DNA from: Phoronis australis
Taxonomy: Eukaryota > Phoronida > Phoronidae
Direction of reading: 5' to 3'
Assembly (NCBI GenBank): GCA_002633005.1
Contig: NMRA01000062.1
Coordinates: forward strand, 607,981-671,980
DNA: 64,000 nt
The position numbers were made by a program, and so were the translations under genes. Shown here in pieces: positions 39,782 through 52,066 of this stretch. Position 1 is the stretch's first letter; each line of letters opens with the position of its first letter. The notes under the pieces were generated by a model that was not told the DNA's origin, did no database searches, and worked only from the letters and a program-made list of their open reading frames with translations.

Positions 39782-42700
39782 ACACTTCAATTCAACTTAA
39801 AGGCCCTAAACTAACTGCATTTCAGAACCAAAACCAAAGATTCTAACTCAAAACACAATCTTAAACTATTGGTTTCCAAAGATGGCCTGATGGATTGAGA
39901 TGAAATATGTTTCTCAGTAATTTAAGAAAAAAAATAATTCCCAATTATTTTCAAATTTTTCAAAAACCCCTAATATTGTTTCTCAGAAACATTGTCTGAA
40001 GGTAGCTTATAATGGTTTGTAGAGCTTTCAACTTATCTTTTATTAAGAAACGAAAACACAGAACTGATTCCACTTGTCCTCATAGTGTGCCCTAATTTGG
40101 TGACACATACAACAGAGTACCCAAATAAACTCCTGTCCTGTTGTTCCCAGTTCTTTAACAACACCAGTGCAACAATAGAACATGGCTGACAGTTATTGAA
40201 CATGCCAGTCATCTTACAAATTTGACATACACAACAACAAAATTCATTGTGGCAAAAGAACAAATCATCACATAAAATGGATCACAGAGCAAATTTAAAA
40301 AGGCCATTTCTATAGGAAAATCAATAAAAAACTATAATTGCCCTTCAGAGTCCAACCTTGCCAACTTATTTCCTGGTGAGAATTCATCACAAACTGTCAG
40401 TAGATCAACATTGAGGTGCACTTGCAGCAACTCAGTCAATACATTAAACACAATCCCTTCATCCATTGGCTAAATAAAAGGTGTCATTGTCACTACTGTA
40501 CTGTTTTGTGAAAAGGAATAGTCAAGAGCCAGGGACTCCTCCAGTGGCCGTAATGGCCGTCATTGAGATGTTCAGTTTTAAAACTGACCGTTTAGAAATA
40601 AAAAAGATGGCCTGTTGTAAAACAGTATTGGCGAAAATGATGGCTAAACTAAGAATTTTTAATATTTCCTGATTAGTAATTTTCAATGAAACCCACAATT
40701 TATTGTCTTAGATACATAAATATTCTGACATAAAAAAATCAGCAAATGCTGGCAGCCATGTTTCTTGGGGAATTAGCTCCCTCTCCAATGATTGTCAGGG
40801 TGACCTCATTGTTAATCTCACAAATCTGAACCTCCATGTTTCAAATACTACACAAGACTCAGCTACCAGAGTTGCAACTTCTGGAGTCAAGTGCCCAGAT
40901 TAAGTGGGGGCGTTTATTCGAAAAATTTGCTGTTAAAAGCCCACTCCCAGTCAACTTTTTGTCACAAATTCATTTTTAGGGAGCATTTACCTATAAAAGC
41001 GAACAAGGTGTAGGCCAATTATGCATGTATTAACATAAAATTTGAAAACACAGTTTTAAGTAAAAAATGTCGAAGTCAGCAAAACTTTGACTTTCCAATT
41101 TACACGCCCTCCTTTTCCGAATAAGCACACAGGCGTTTACTTGGTGTCTCTAAAATGCCAGCAAATTTTCGTTTTCCAAATACACGTCCATGGGCTTATC
41201 TACAGAAAATCCCCGTAAGAAGAATTTTTGACTTTCGCAAATGTTGGCTGGGTGACAACTGAATAACAGTCCAAGCAAGAAGTACAGACACGTGGAAAGT
41301 TTAACAGGAAAAATCAACAATTGTTACGAGGACGTACCAGATTAGCACAAAAATGAAGGAATTGAACTGGCAGCTTGGAAACCTTGTAAACATACATTCG
41401 CTCACAGTTTGGCAATGTCAAATTGAGTCTGTCACAGAATTACAATAAATGACTTATATGCGTTATGACAGTTTAACAAAACTCCATTTTGTCTGTTCCA
41501 ATATCATAGTTGATCAGGGGATGGTCAGAATTCACAGTGGGTGGTCTAGCTTGTTAACCTGACTAGGTCACCCCCACCACACTCCCCTGTCATTACAACA
41601 GCCATGCAGTGGATCAACCAGCAGCAAGGTCAAAGCCCCGCGATCAAAATTGTCATTCTGGGCTGCATTCCATGGACTCCAACTCGGAAAAATGCAAGAT
41701 CGCATTGGGAAAATGCTAGATCCTGCAAGCCTTCATTAGATATCACCTGGAAATGAAAGCCATGAAGGACACTAGCTGGTTTGGCCCAGTACCTTGCATA
41801 GGACAATGTAAGTCACCCCTGGTAGACCACCACACCAATGTAGAAGTCCATCCACCTGCCACTGTTGTGAATATAGCATTCACCAACACATCAGATATAT
41901 TGTTAGGTAAACTATGGCTAGCACACAGTGTCATTGTAATTTGTTTATTATCACAGTTTGACACACAGCTAAGTGGTGGTCCAACTCTGAATCTGAGGCA
42001 AATCTGAGTCCACTGCCTATTGTGACAGTTTTACACTGAGTTGATCTGGTGTTGGTGTTCAAGGTGACAGTTTCATTAGAAATGAGGTCCATTCAGTACC
42101 TTACATTTTGCCAATAAAAGCACCAAGCATTCACTGCCTTCTCATGAATACTGAAGACCCTTCAGCCTGAAGCAGGGCAATTACCACTTCAGCAATGACT
42201 TCAATGGTGACTCTAACTGAAAATATTATTACATCATATGCTATACATTCAGTAAACCCCAAAACAAAAGAAATGCTTTTTGAATGAGCAAGGCACATAA
42301 ACAGGATATAAACTTGTGGATTCACACCCCAGCTATTGTGTTTATTACCACTTCCTAAACCATTCATATCTGTCAGTCTGTTTACAGACATGGCTCAGTT
42401 GAGATAAATGAAACAGACTTAAAGATAAAAAATCACAGGACCAGGAAGGACAGCCAAGTCCATTTTGCCCAATTCACAGCAGGACTTTTAATACAAAAAA
42501 TAAAAAACGATGCTGAATGTTATACCAACATATACCTTCATCGACTTTCCAACTTAACTGTGATCATTAATATTCAATTTACCCAGATCTAATGCATCTT
42601 GGCGCTTTCTGGGTTATGTATATTCATTATATTCTGAAGATTTCGTAATAAACATAAAAAAAAATAATATTCAAAAAGTTGCTGAATATCTCATGCTCTT

Positions 42701-42814
42701 AAGATCTTGTCGCCTTTCTACCTCATGCTTAACCCTGGATGCTGGATCCCTTCGCGTATTCAAAAGTCTGCCACCAAGATGGGTCTGGACAGGGCCCTAC
42801 AGGGGTCTAAAGCA
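39782..42814. other. Stretch without recognised gene
   Basis: No exon with family motifs. Frames of 63-86 codons appear unsupported. Lies upstream of the kinase gene, so distal 5' UTR exons could be here unseen. Confidence 0.35.
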
Positions 42815-43190
42815 GTGTTCACACTTAAACTAGCACAAGTAGCCCCAGGAGTAACTTGCGGCGCTAGAGAAAATAATTAAAACTTGAGCATTAGCTACGG
42901 TGAAAGTCCTCGCGGTGAAGACGCAACACTGCTCAGTTGAAATGTAAGTCTCGCGACGAGGATGCACAGATGCTCAGTTGAAATGTAAGTCCAGTATTAG
43001 GTGTTAATTTTTTCTATATTTTTCAACTGGATGTCTAATATTCACCAATTGCAGTACCCAGTGAACAAAAGTTAAGCCTGAATACAACGTCACGCATGGG
43101 TGTGACATTACCCTACCTCTCCGAGCTAGTGCAACTTGCACCTCGTCAACTTGCCCAACTCCAAGTGCCAGAAAAGTGTAGACAACAAAC
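42815..43190. mobile_element. Family-2 MITE copy (diverged)
   Basis: Shares ACTAGCACAAGTAGCCCCAGGAGTAACTTG with the copy at 50017 and carries inverted CACTAGC/GCTAGTGCAACTTGCAC sequence at its right end. Contains an internal ~41-bp tandem pair at 42930-42992 (GCTCAGTTGAAATGTAAGTC). Confidence 0.5.
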
Positions 43191-43544
43191 TGGCCATGAC
43201 AGAAATAGTTATTGGCTAAGTGCTTACACAATTCCAGTTTATTCTTGTGATGAATCACTATTTTTCACATAATTTACCTTACCTTAGACCAAATTCTTTT
43301 TTCGCTTTCATTTTTATAACAAATAATTAACACAGTAAAATATTAAACAGAACTTCAGGGAAATGTTACAAGCCCCCCATTTTCATTAATTCCCGTCATT
43401 TTGCAGTAGATGTGGTCCAGTTATTAGAATGATATGAGCTCAGTGATAAGCACCAGACCGGCTTCTGTGAAAACACTTGTGTGACTGCATCTGGACATGC
43501 AGGTGAACCTGCAGCAATTGCTAGTTGACAGCCAATCTGGTAGG

Positions 43545-44180
43545 CATCAAACTACAATGCTATAAACTCGAGAAAGTCTGTCCCTGAATGTTACAGCATG
43601 TCTTTGTTTAAGTATTTAGCAACTGATCGAGCAATTTTCAAAAGAAAATTTTTCATTGATGTAAATTCTTCTTAATTTTTTATCAACTACCAAAAGCAAA
43701 TTGCCTCAAGGTCTGAGTGGAGTGTCGACATAAACTGCGAAGTAAACTGAACCTTTAGTACCGGCTTCGGTAGTTAACGGACATCGAAATAGTCATAAGG
43801 TAGCACTGATAAATCCATGCATGCTAAGTTTTTGTTTAAAGTGAAAATTTGGGAACATATGCATGAGTTAATTGACAAAAAAACTTATTTCTAATTGGTC
43901 ATTATTCGCTGTTAACTTCGATCCAGAACCGAAGTTAATTGTTTATACTGACCGCATTACTCCCCAAAACATTGATGAGTAGACGTTAGTATGAAAGGGC
44001 CTTAAAAGTCAACCTAAACACAGTTTGAGGATATTTGGCAACTAACTGCAATTCTATAAATAGAATAACCTGTCCATGAATCTCACAACAACACTTATAA
44101 GTTATTTTTTGCAACCGATCAGATGATTTTCAAAAAAAAAATATTTCATTGACGTACATTCTCTTTTAGAATATAGAGGA
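43545..44180. repeat. Diverged direct repeats flanking a family-1 MITE
   Basis: 43545-43690 and 44030-44180 are recognisably related (GCAACTGATCGAGCAATTTTCAAAAG versus GCAACCGATCAGATGATTTTCAAAA), with the truncated MITE 43711-44006 between them. Confidence 0.5.
43711..44006. mobile_element. Family-1 MITE, left-truncated copy
   Basis: From GACATAAACTGCGAAGTAAACTGA to the right end AGTATGAAAGGGCCTTAA. It lacks a clear left terminal repeat. Confidence 0.7.
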
Positions 44181-45363
44181 AAACATAAAGTTGCTAAGAA
44201 ACAAAAATGAAGTGAATAATTTCTTATTGATTTATTTAGCTAGTATAACGAATGTGCTTCGAACATATCTTGCCAATATATACCGTACTCACAGAAAATG
44301 AAAGTTTTGAAGCAGTTTTTTGAAAAAACTGGCCTTTAGACCTTTTAAGGTTAAAATAGGTAAAATCATGAGAAGGACACATTAGCAACAAGCTGGACAT
44401 CAGATTCCATAAGTTAACTCTGTAAGCATTAAACCTGATGCCTGTTCAATGGAGCAAGCACCTACCTTTAACCCAGGTAAAGAAAGAACACCCCTTACCG
44501 CTTGAGACCCGACTGTCGGTACAGAAAGACAGCATGGTCCTTACAAAATGGTCCACAAAATTCTTACACGGGAGGGGGTTTCCCTCCTCACGACCTCTCC
44601 CCGCTCAGCGCTTTGTGCCTCATATTCACGCGAATCCTAAACCCTCCCTTAATGAAAACGTAGATTTGTCACTGTCATTGGTATAACATACAAAGTTAAA
44701 CCCCATGAGTGATTGTTTTGGGAGAGACAAAAAACAAAGAAAAATTCCCATTATCATTAATAACACATTATTTCATAAGTCATTGTTTCAAAACCAAAAT
44801 TACAATGTTGAGTCTTACAAACCTAACATATTTGTCATATATACTGTGACAAACTTCCAACACGTAACATGCTTTGATTCGTTGACTTTGTTCAAAATAA
44901 TCGTCACATCAGGTACCGATTCTTGGATATCTAAACAAACAAGCTAATCGTGAGCGAGCGCATACGATGAGGTATACTTGCGAATGCTTGTTCACAAAAT
45001 GCTGTTTACCAAGGGTGCGCCCTCCTTCTTGCATAACCTGGACAGAGATCTGAGATACCAAAGTGAATCACAGCTAGACAAGTGACAAAGTCAGAATCAT
45101 AAATGAGCCTCAGGTCACTAAATTATATTCTTCTTCACTGATAATGAATTGCTCAGTAGCTGAGGAATTAAAAGCACACACCACAACTTTGCACTAAAGC
45201 AAGCAAGAATCAACAGCAGAAGCACTATGATGGAGAGTTGGATAGGTAATATGGAATACTTCTAAGTTCAAAGTATTTAATCAAATGTAATGAGATATAT
45301 TCCTGCCACATGACACTGAGATGACAGCAAAAAGTTTACTACAGAATGTTAAGAGATGTGGCC

Positions 45364-45873
45364 AAAGGCCCTTTCATATTGACTTAACTCCAGTCTCAGC
45401 CGAGCGCCGACATAAACTGCAAACTTAACTAAACCGTTCATGCTGGCTTCGGTAGTTAACGGGAATTAAAGTAAAGGGTAGGTGACGCTGTTGCGATCGA
45501 AGTAATCGCAAGGTTGCACTGTAAGCTAAGGTTCTTTAAAGGTAAAAATTTGGGAACATTTACATGTGCTAATTGACATATAACTTATTTTTAATTTGAT
45601 TGGCAATTATTCGAGAAAAAATATAATAACTATTAGCACTACACTACCTTTTAATTGTTGACGATAACAGTGCCACCTGGCGATAACTTCAGTGGGATCA
45701 AAGTTGAGCATTCATACTGCACCGCATTGTAGACGCTCCGCTGTTTAATCAACCTGTTTACTGCGAAGTTAACTGGCACTGTTAACTTTGATCCATGACC
45801 AAAGTTAACCATTCATGCTGATCGCAACTCCCCAAAACATCGACGCGTCAACATTAGTATGAAAGGCCCTTAA
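45364..45873. mobile_element. Family-1 MITE, complete copy
   Basis: Left end AAAGGCCCTTTCATATTGAC; right end AGTATGAAAGGCCCTTAA is its inverse. Interior has GACATAAACTGC, CTTCGGTAGTTAACGG and ATTTGGGAACATTTA, shared with the other copies. No coding sequence. Confidence 0.8.
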
Positions 45874-47024
45874 TATATGGTGTGATATCACGTTATCATA
45901 ACAACGCTCAAAATAAAAGCCAACTAAACATCATGTTACAATGGAAATGGTTACATATGAATAATAGAATCCATTCGAATACAAACTGCCAAAACTGCAA
46001 TTATCCCCCCTCCATTTTTTGTCCTAAATATGCAAACAGTACCAAAACAAAGGCTGTGACCTTAAGATTTTAAGAAAACGTGGCTGTCAACTGACGATTT
46101 TTCAACGCTGGCCAAGTAAATGCACTGGCAAAAGGTCTGAATATAAACGGAAGAGAAAATGATTTAAAAAACATCAAAAAGGACAATTTATTCATAGGTA
46201 GTCTAAACTTGTTGGGCTTTCAGGTTAACAGTATATTTTCATTCAAAAGTTATCATGATAACTATTGGTTGTTAAGTATTGACGCATGATGATTACCAAA
46301 CCAACCCTAAACTAATTTCGGGTAATGGTGGACCAACTAGGTTAAGTACAGAAACTATCGGAGTTTTAAAGAATGAAGATAGTGATTTCACTCTCAATAG
46401 TCTTTCCTAATCCAGTAAATGTGTTTTCTCAACAGTTCGTACCCTCTAATTAGTCTGTACACCTCCCTTGAAACATAATTCTTTCTAATAATTCGTACAA
46501 TAGGTATCCGAAGGAAAAATAGTTCATATTTGCGTTCGAAAAAAATCGTCCATGGTTTTTGGATAGGTAAAATGGCAATTTGAACACAAGTCATTAAGCG
46601 CCAATTCTATTTGAGTAATCGGAATCTGTGGTTTGCTATACTGCACTAGTTATAGAGCTCAAAAAGTCGTTTTTCAGATCACCACTTTTGGTGACAGCAA
46701 ATGTGGAAATGGCGATAAGATTTTCCTGTATGTCGCCAAATGGTGGTAAAAATGTCATAACCGCGGATTTTCACAACAATTTGCCCTCAGATTAGTACTT
46801 CACGAATAAATTGACAAGTGACAGTTTTGAGTTGTGACCCCATTACAATCCCAGAAGCTGTACAAAGCTGTGGCCAGTGTGTACAACCTCCAAAGCTTTT
46901 ACTAGCCTCACAACATCCACATCCATTGACTACTACAAAAAGGGACCTTATTGTCCACTATAATCCTCATCAATCAAAATAGGGTAATCTTATTCACAAA
47001 CTGGTTAAAGCACTGGGGTTCTCC

Positions 47025-47453
47025 AAGGTACCTAAACTACACAGTCAACGGACTCAAAAACACGGCTCACGGACCTGCAAACACCGTCCACTGACTCACA
47101 AACACTGGGAACAGACTCACAAAACACGATCCACGCACCCAAATACACGGGACACGGACTCATATTCACGAGGAAACACGGTTAACGGACCGCCAAACAC
47201 GGGTCACGGACAAAATGAAGATGTCAGCTGACCCACGAAGCCGATGAGTCCGTGACCCGTTTTTGGCGGTCCGTTAACCGTGTTTCCTCGTGAATATGAG
47301 TCCGTGTCCCGTGTATTTGGGTGCGTGGATCGTGTTTTGTGAGTCCGTTCCCGTGTTTGTGAGTCAGTGGACGGTGTTTGCAGGTCCGTGAGTCATGTTC
47401 ATGCGTCCGTGCCCGTGTTTATGAGTCCGTTGACCGTGTAGTTTAGGTACCTT
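47025..47453. mobile_element. Foldback element: two near-identical inverted arms of tandem ~20-mers
   Basis: Left arm 47025-47211 and right arm 47248-47453 are inverted copies, almost identical except for a 19-base deletion in the left arm; the loop is 36 bases. Each arm consists of variants of ACGGACTCACAAACACGG. Ends are AAGGTACCTAAACTACAC. GTTCTC(C/T) flanks both sides (47018-47024, 47454-47460) as a probable target-site duplication. No coding capacity. Confidence 0.9.
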
Positions 47454-48299
47454 GTTCTCTCTAGAGGCAAAAATGTAAAGTTAGTAAGTAACTAGGAGTC
47501 CACTATGTCATAACATAGAGTATCTCCGTTATTGACATGAAACGTCAAAATGGAATCATTTCCCATCAACCCCATGTTAATTAACCCACTTAATGCCATG
47601 ATTAACTTATAGTCATATTTCCTGGATACTGTCATTAAAAAATCAGTAAAATTGATTCTCATCCCCTTAGCACTATGGTAGACCTTGGCTTTTCCATCAA
47701 ACAAATTAATTCAATTTGCCTGGAGATCAGAACTCAGGGCTAGGAGTAAAAGTCATTTGTTTCCTATTGAGCTGTCTTCCTCTCAGGCTCCACTTGATCA
47801 GCTTGTGACAATATGGAGCTATGAACACTGCCAAGCCAGAACTGCTTATTATCTTGAACAATTGATTCAAAACCAAGGGTGTGACATAACACAGGTTCCA
47901 ACCCAGTAGCAGTTTTAGCAGTGGAGTGTTCATCTCCCATAATGTTCAATAACAGTATGGTTTAGGGAAGAATCTGACACCTAATTAACAGCCAACATAT
48001 CACAGAGCTGCCCATAGATCATACAAAAACAATCAATACAAAATAAACACAGTAAATATGGCAATAAATAAGCAGAATTACTATGACACCAAAATAACAG
48101 AAATTGTATTATGGGGGATTTAAATTGTCTTACTGAGAATTGCCAACACAGCAGTTGGCCATGGTTAATCAAGAGGATACGCACTCATTAAACCAATGGT
48201 TTCAAAATAGGCCAATACACTAAACAGCAAATACGTAAAAATCTTGTCGATGATGTAGAGTGGAAGACCATTTACTGTTTGGTAAGTTAGTGTTTTTAA

Positions 48300-49190
48300 A
48301 AATTTTTAAGGGCAGAAGTTGGACTGTAGTTGAGTTCCTTTTCATGGTGTAATGGTGATGAATACTTACATTTGGGAAATGTATAAAAATAGTTTTGGCA
48401 GCACATGGTTAACATATTTATAAACATTTTGATAAGGGCAGACAATAAATATATATTCCATTGAATAAGAACACACATACTACACTGATAACTACCATTC
48501 ACAAGAGTGGTGCTATCTGCACATAGAATGCAGTTGAAAAAATTCATACAATCTGTAACATCACTTACATGTATGATAAACAAAAGAGGACATAAAATAG
48601 AACCTTTAAGACCATTGCCTGCGTTTTGAAAATTATGTCTGATAACCATAAATCGGCACGGAAACGGAAATCGCAAACATTGGGTATATCTCAAGGCACA
48701 GACTGATACACAACTACACAATAATTCAAAATATCAGAACCGTACCTACAGAGCTAAGGTAAACTTGAATGCTTGAGTCAAATGCCTTAGAAAGGTCAAC
48801 AAATAGAACAACTGCTGTATTATTATTATTTACCATTAGCTCTTGACAACTTTACCTAAAATTTCAACTGGGTCCACATCTCAGATTGCCCCTAGCGAAA
48901 ATCATATTGTGAACAACTGAATGAACTGTTTTCTAAAAAGTTATAGTATAACTGAGTCCATATAACGTTTTTTCAAAGCTCTTAGAGATACAAGGTAAAA
49001 CATAAACAGGACGATACCTTTCCACACACTTTGGGTCATTACTTTTAACACAGGGATTACTTAAAATATTTTCAAATTGTTAGGAAAACCTGTTGGAAAA
49101 TGGTTCCATCAATAATTTAAAAAGCTTAGAAATTTTATCGTCTGCACCAATGAGTTTGGGCGAAAACTGACTAATATTTTATATATTTTA
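48300..49190 (-). pseudogene. LINE reverse transcriptase remnant
   Basis: In 5' to 3' order on the minus strand: NPCVKSNDPKCVERYRPVYV and LPCISKSFEKT (about 49060-48950), VVLFVDLSKAFD (about 48815-48780, RT motif A), GLKGSILCPLLFIIHVSDV (about 48625-48570, motif B) and FNCILCADSTTLVNGS (about 48540-48485, the F-A-D-D site). The catalytic pair is lost (ADS) and there are stops and frameshifts. The motifs resemble the Jockey/CR1 group of non-LTR elements. Confidence 0.85.
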
Positions 49191-50016
49191 CCAGCAGCTG
49201 TTGTCTGCAGTTTGAATTCAATTTTAGAACAAGTGTTCAGAATTTAACATGACTTGCAGTATCGGTTTGCACTATACTTGATGTTTGCAAACCTTTGCAA
49301 AACATTTGTTGAAACAATTTGCAATTTCAAAGGGATCTATAAGTTCTTAAATCATTTCCACAAAATTTGATGTTCTTGAAAGATCACATCCCTAATATCC
49401 ATCCATGTGCCTATTTCCAGAAATTCCCTGTAGATTTTGAAACACCAGACATCTTGTACTGGTATCATCAAAGCACCAAGTGTTTTGATATACACCTATC
49501 TGACACATGTTCAACAGCATGGGATATTCTTTTTGACTACCAGTTCAAGACAGCAGCTGGGCTCCTTTGGTTTTGCGTTAATAAACAATGGGGTATTCCA
49601 CTTGTGCAAGATTATCATTTATGTATAAATCACTAACATGTATGTATAAATCTTGCCCTGAATTGAAAGTGGTAAACTTGAAAATAGCAGATCTGGTTAA
49701 AGGCTTTTATGTTTGTTGTATGCAGGTTTCCTAGTCCATGACTGCCACTTGTGGTCCATTTCCCCACTCATTGTTTTGGCCAATGACATTATGAATATGT
49801 CATAAGTGTTTGAATCAGTATTGTCCCAGGACAATTTACTGACGAAAATACCTGATAATGGGAACTTTGGGTTTAATAAAACTGACGAAGACCCATCTTG
49901 GAACATTTGTAATTCCGAGACAATGTGCAGATAATTGCTGCATTATGAGCTATCAGTTGAAATACCTACACTTTCTGTTGTTCACTTGTATTGATTAGGT
50001 CACCATTGTCAAAAAT

Positions 50017-50417
50017 CCCCTCCACACCTACCCTAGAAACAACTTGCACTAGCACAACTTACCCCACTTTTAAGTAGAGCGTTCACACACACATATCTGA
50101 TAACTTGGGGTAAGACGGACGTTGTCGCTCAGTGCGTGACAATGAACACCTAATGCGAGTATGGCACGCAAAAGTAAACCCGTCTATGTAACCATAGTTG
50201 ATAATTACTTCCGCCCTAACCCACTTTTGTGGCCACACAGCGCTTAGAAATGGCTAGCTTAGCTACCCTAGAACAAATTACCCCTCCTCGACAATGTGTA
50301 GTAAGTTGTTAGAGGTAGGGTATGTTGCACTAGTTTAAATAACGTCCAGACGGCGCTCAAACATAAACGACAACTTGTTCCAGGAGTAAGTTTTGGGTAA
50401 GTCTGTATGTGGAGGGC
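50017..50417. mobile_element. Family-2 MITE, complete copy
   Basis: Left end CCCCTCCACACCTACCC, right end GGGTAAGTCTGTATGTGGAGGGC, inverted. Internal ACTTACCCCACTTTTAAGTAGAGCG shared in inverse orientation with 58050-58150. Confidence 0.75.
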
Positions 50418-50420
50418 ACT

Positions 50421-50545
50421 TAGGTTGCCACAAGTGGGGTAAATTGCACCAGTTTAAATAGTGTCCAGACAACAATCAAACCTAGTGACAAATCGTTCCT
50501 GGAGTAACTCGTTCTGGGGTAAGTCTGTGTGTGGACGGCATTGTT
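50421..50545. mobile_element. Family-2 MITE, right-end fragment
   Basis: Repeats the right end of the preceding copy (GTTTAAATAGTGTCCAGACA ... GGGGTAAGTCTGTGTGTGGA), directly abutting it. Confidence 0.7.
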
Positions 50546-50847
50546 ACAAAGGCAGCCGTGGAAATAGCAGCAAGACTAGAGATGTCTGCAAACTGCATAA
50601 TTAGAGGTACAACCAAGGATATCTAAGCTTTACAGAAAACCATATCACACCTGCTGAAATTGAAACCAAGAGTAATTAACCAGTGCAGAATGTGTGCACA
50701 TTCATGTTGCTACATGAATTGCAACATCAACTGGCACCAGTAAGAAACTTTTGGGTGTCCACTGGAGGTCTGGAACTACCACCGGTATATCGGTATATCG
50801 TTTTCACTGACACTTGTCTTGTTCCAGTTCTAATATTTAAAGCGACA

Positions 50848-51026
50848 TATATGTAAATCTTGAACTGGCGTGGAAATATGGATCACAAACATCGCGTCTG
50901 CACAGATAGCAGCAGGTCCTAGGTTCGATTCCGTCCCGGAGATAGAAATATTTATGGACTTATGTTCATTAGGTCACGTGATTTGGCCAATAGATAGCGC
51001 CGCAGACCAGACTTACAATCTTTGTG
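50848..51026 (+). mobile_element. Candidate tRNA-derived SINE
   Basis: Flanked by a perfect 13-base direct repeat ATTTAAAGCGACA (50835-50847 and 51027-51039). About 75 bases in is GGTTCGATTCC (50923-50933), a full match to the polymerase III B box; a weak A-box-like TGGCGTGG...GG lies about 50868. No poly(A) tail seen. Confidence 0.5.
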
Positions 51027-51575
51027 ATTTAAAGCGACAATAACCCGCGTTCATTCAAAAAACTTTGATACAAACTGCTTACCACCATCAATTTGGTCTA
51101 AACGTGTTCTTTAGTCAGATGAAAAATGATAAGTCTTGTATATAATTGTAAAAACTGGCAATTTATGATTGCCATCATTGACCAAGCTGGTGAATAAAAT
51201 GGCAGGAACTGCCACTTTAAGCATTGGAACATACAGCCAACCTCCTCAACATAAAAATCAGTTAACAATGGTCCTAAAACGAAAACATTCATCCACAATT
51301 AGTATGTTTCTTTTACTGACTTCACTATTCAAGAAAGTCAACCTTGCTTTACTATTCTTTGGCAAATGCACAAGGCACTATATACAATTGTTTATCTAAC
51401 AAAAAGAAGTAAGAAAATAACAGAACCTCCATGTTAACTTTTTTCAATTGTCATGATAGTTTACAGATAAATACCCAGTCTAATGACATGAATGCATGAT
51501 TGGGAGTTTAGCCTAAGCCAGGAGTCATTTTGTTAATAGTGAATAACATGCAATTACACAAAGTGCAAAGGTCTT

Positions 51576-52066
51576 TAAAGGCCTTTTCATACTGACTTAA
51601 CTCTGGTCTCAGGAGAATGTCAACATAAACTGGGAAGTTAACTAAATGGCTCATACCAGCTAGGGTAGTTAACGAACATCCAAGTAAATGTAGGTGACAC
51701 TGTCATCAAAGTAATCACAAGGTAGCACTGCATGCTAAGATTTTTTTAATATGACAGTTATGGGAACATTTATAAGTGCTACTTGGCATAAAACTTATTA
51801 ATCGACCAAAATATAAGCAACTATCAGTGATGACACTATCTTTTAATTGTTGACGATAACAGTGGCACCTGGCGATAACTTCGATGGGACCGAAGTTGAC
51901 CGTTCATGCTGCACCGCAGCGTCAACGCTCCACTATCAACTCCACCTGTTTACTGCGACATTAACTAGCGCTGTTAACTTCGATCCAAGACCGAAGTTAA
52001 ACGCTCATACTGACCACAACTTCCCATAACAATGACAGGTAGACATTAGTATGAAAGGCCATTAAA
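51576..52066. mobile_element. Family-1 MITE, complete copy
   Basis: Left TAAAGGCCTTTTCATACTGA, right AGTATGAAAGGCCATTAA. TTAA-like sequence at both ends suggests a TTAA target. Interior contains paired AACTTCGAT and ATCGAAGTTAAC-type segments. Confidence 0.8.
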
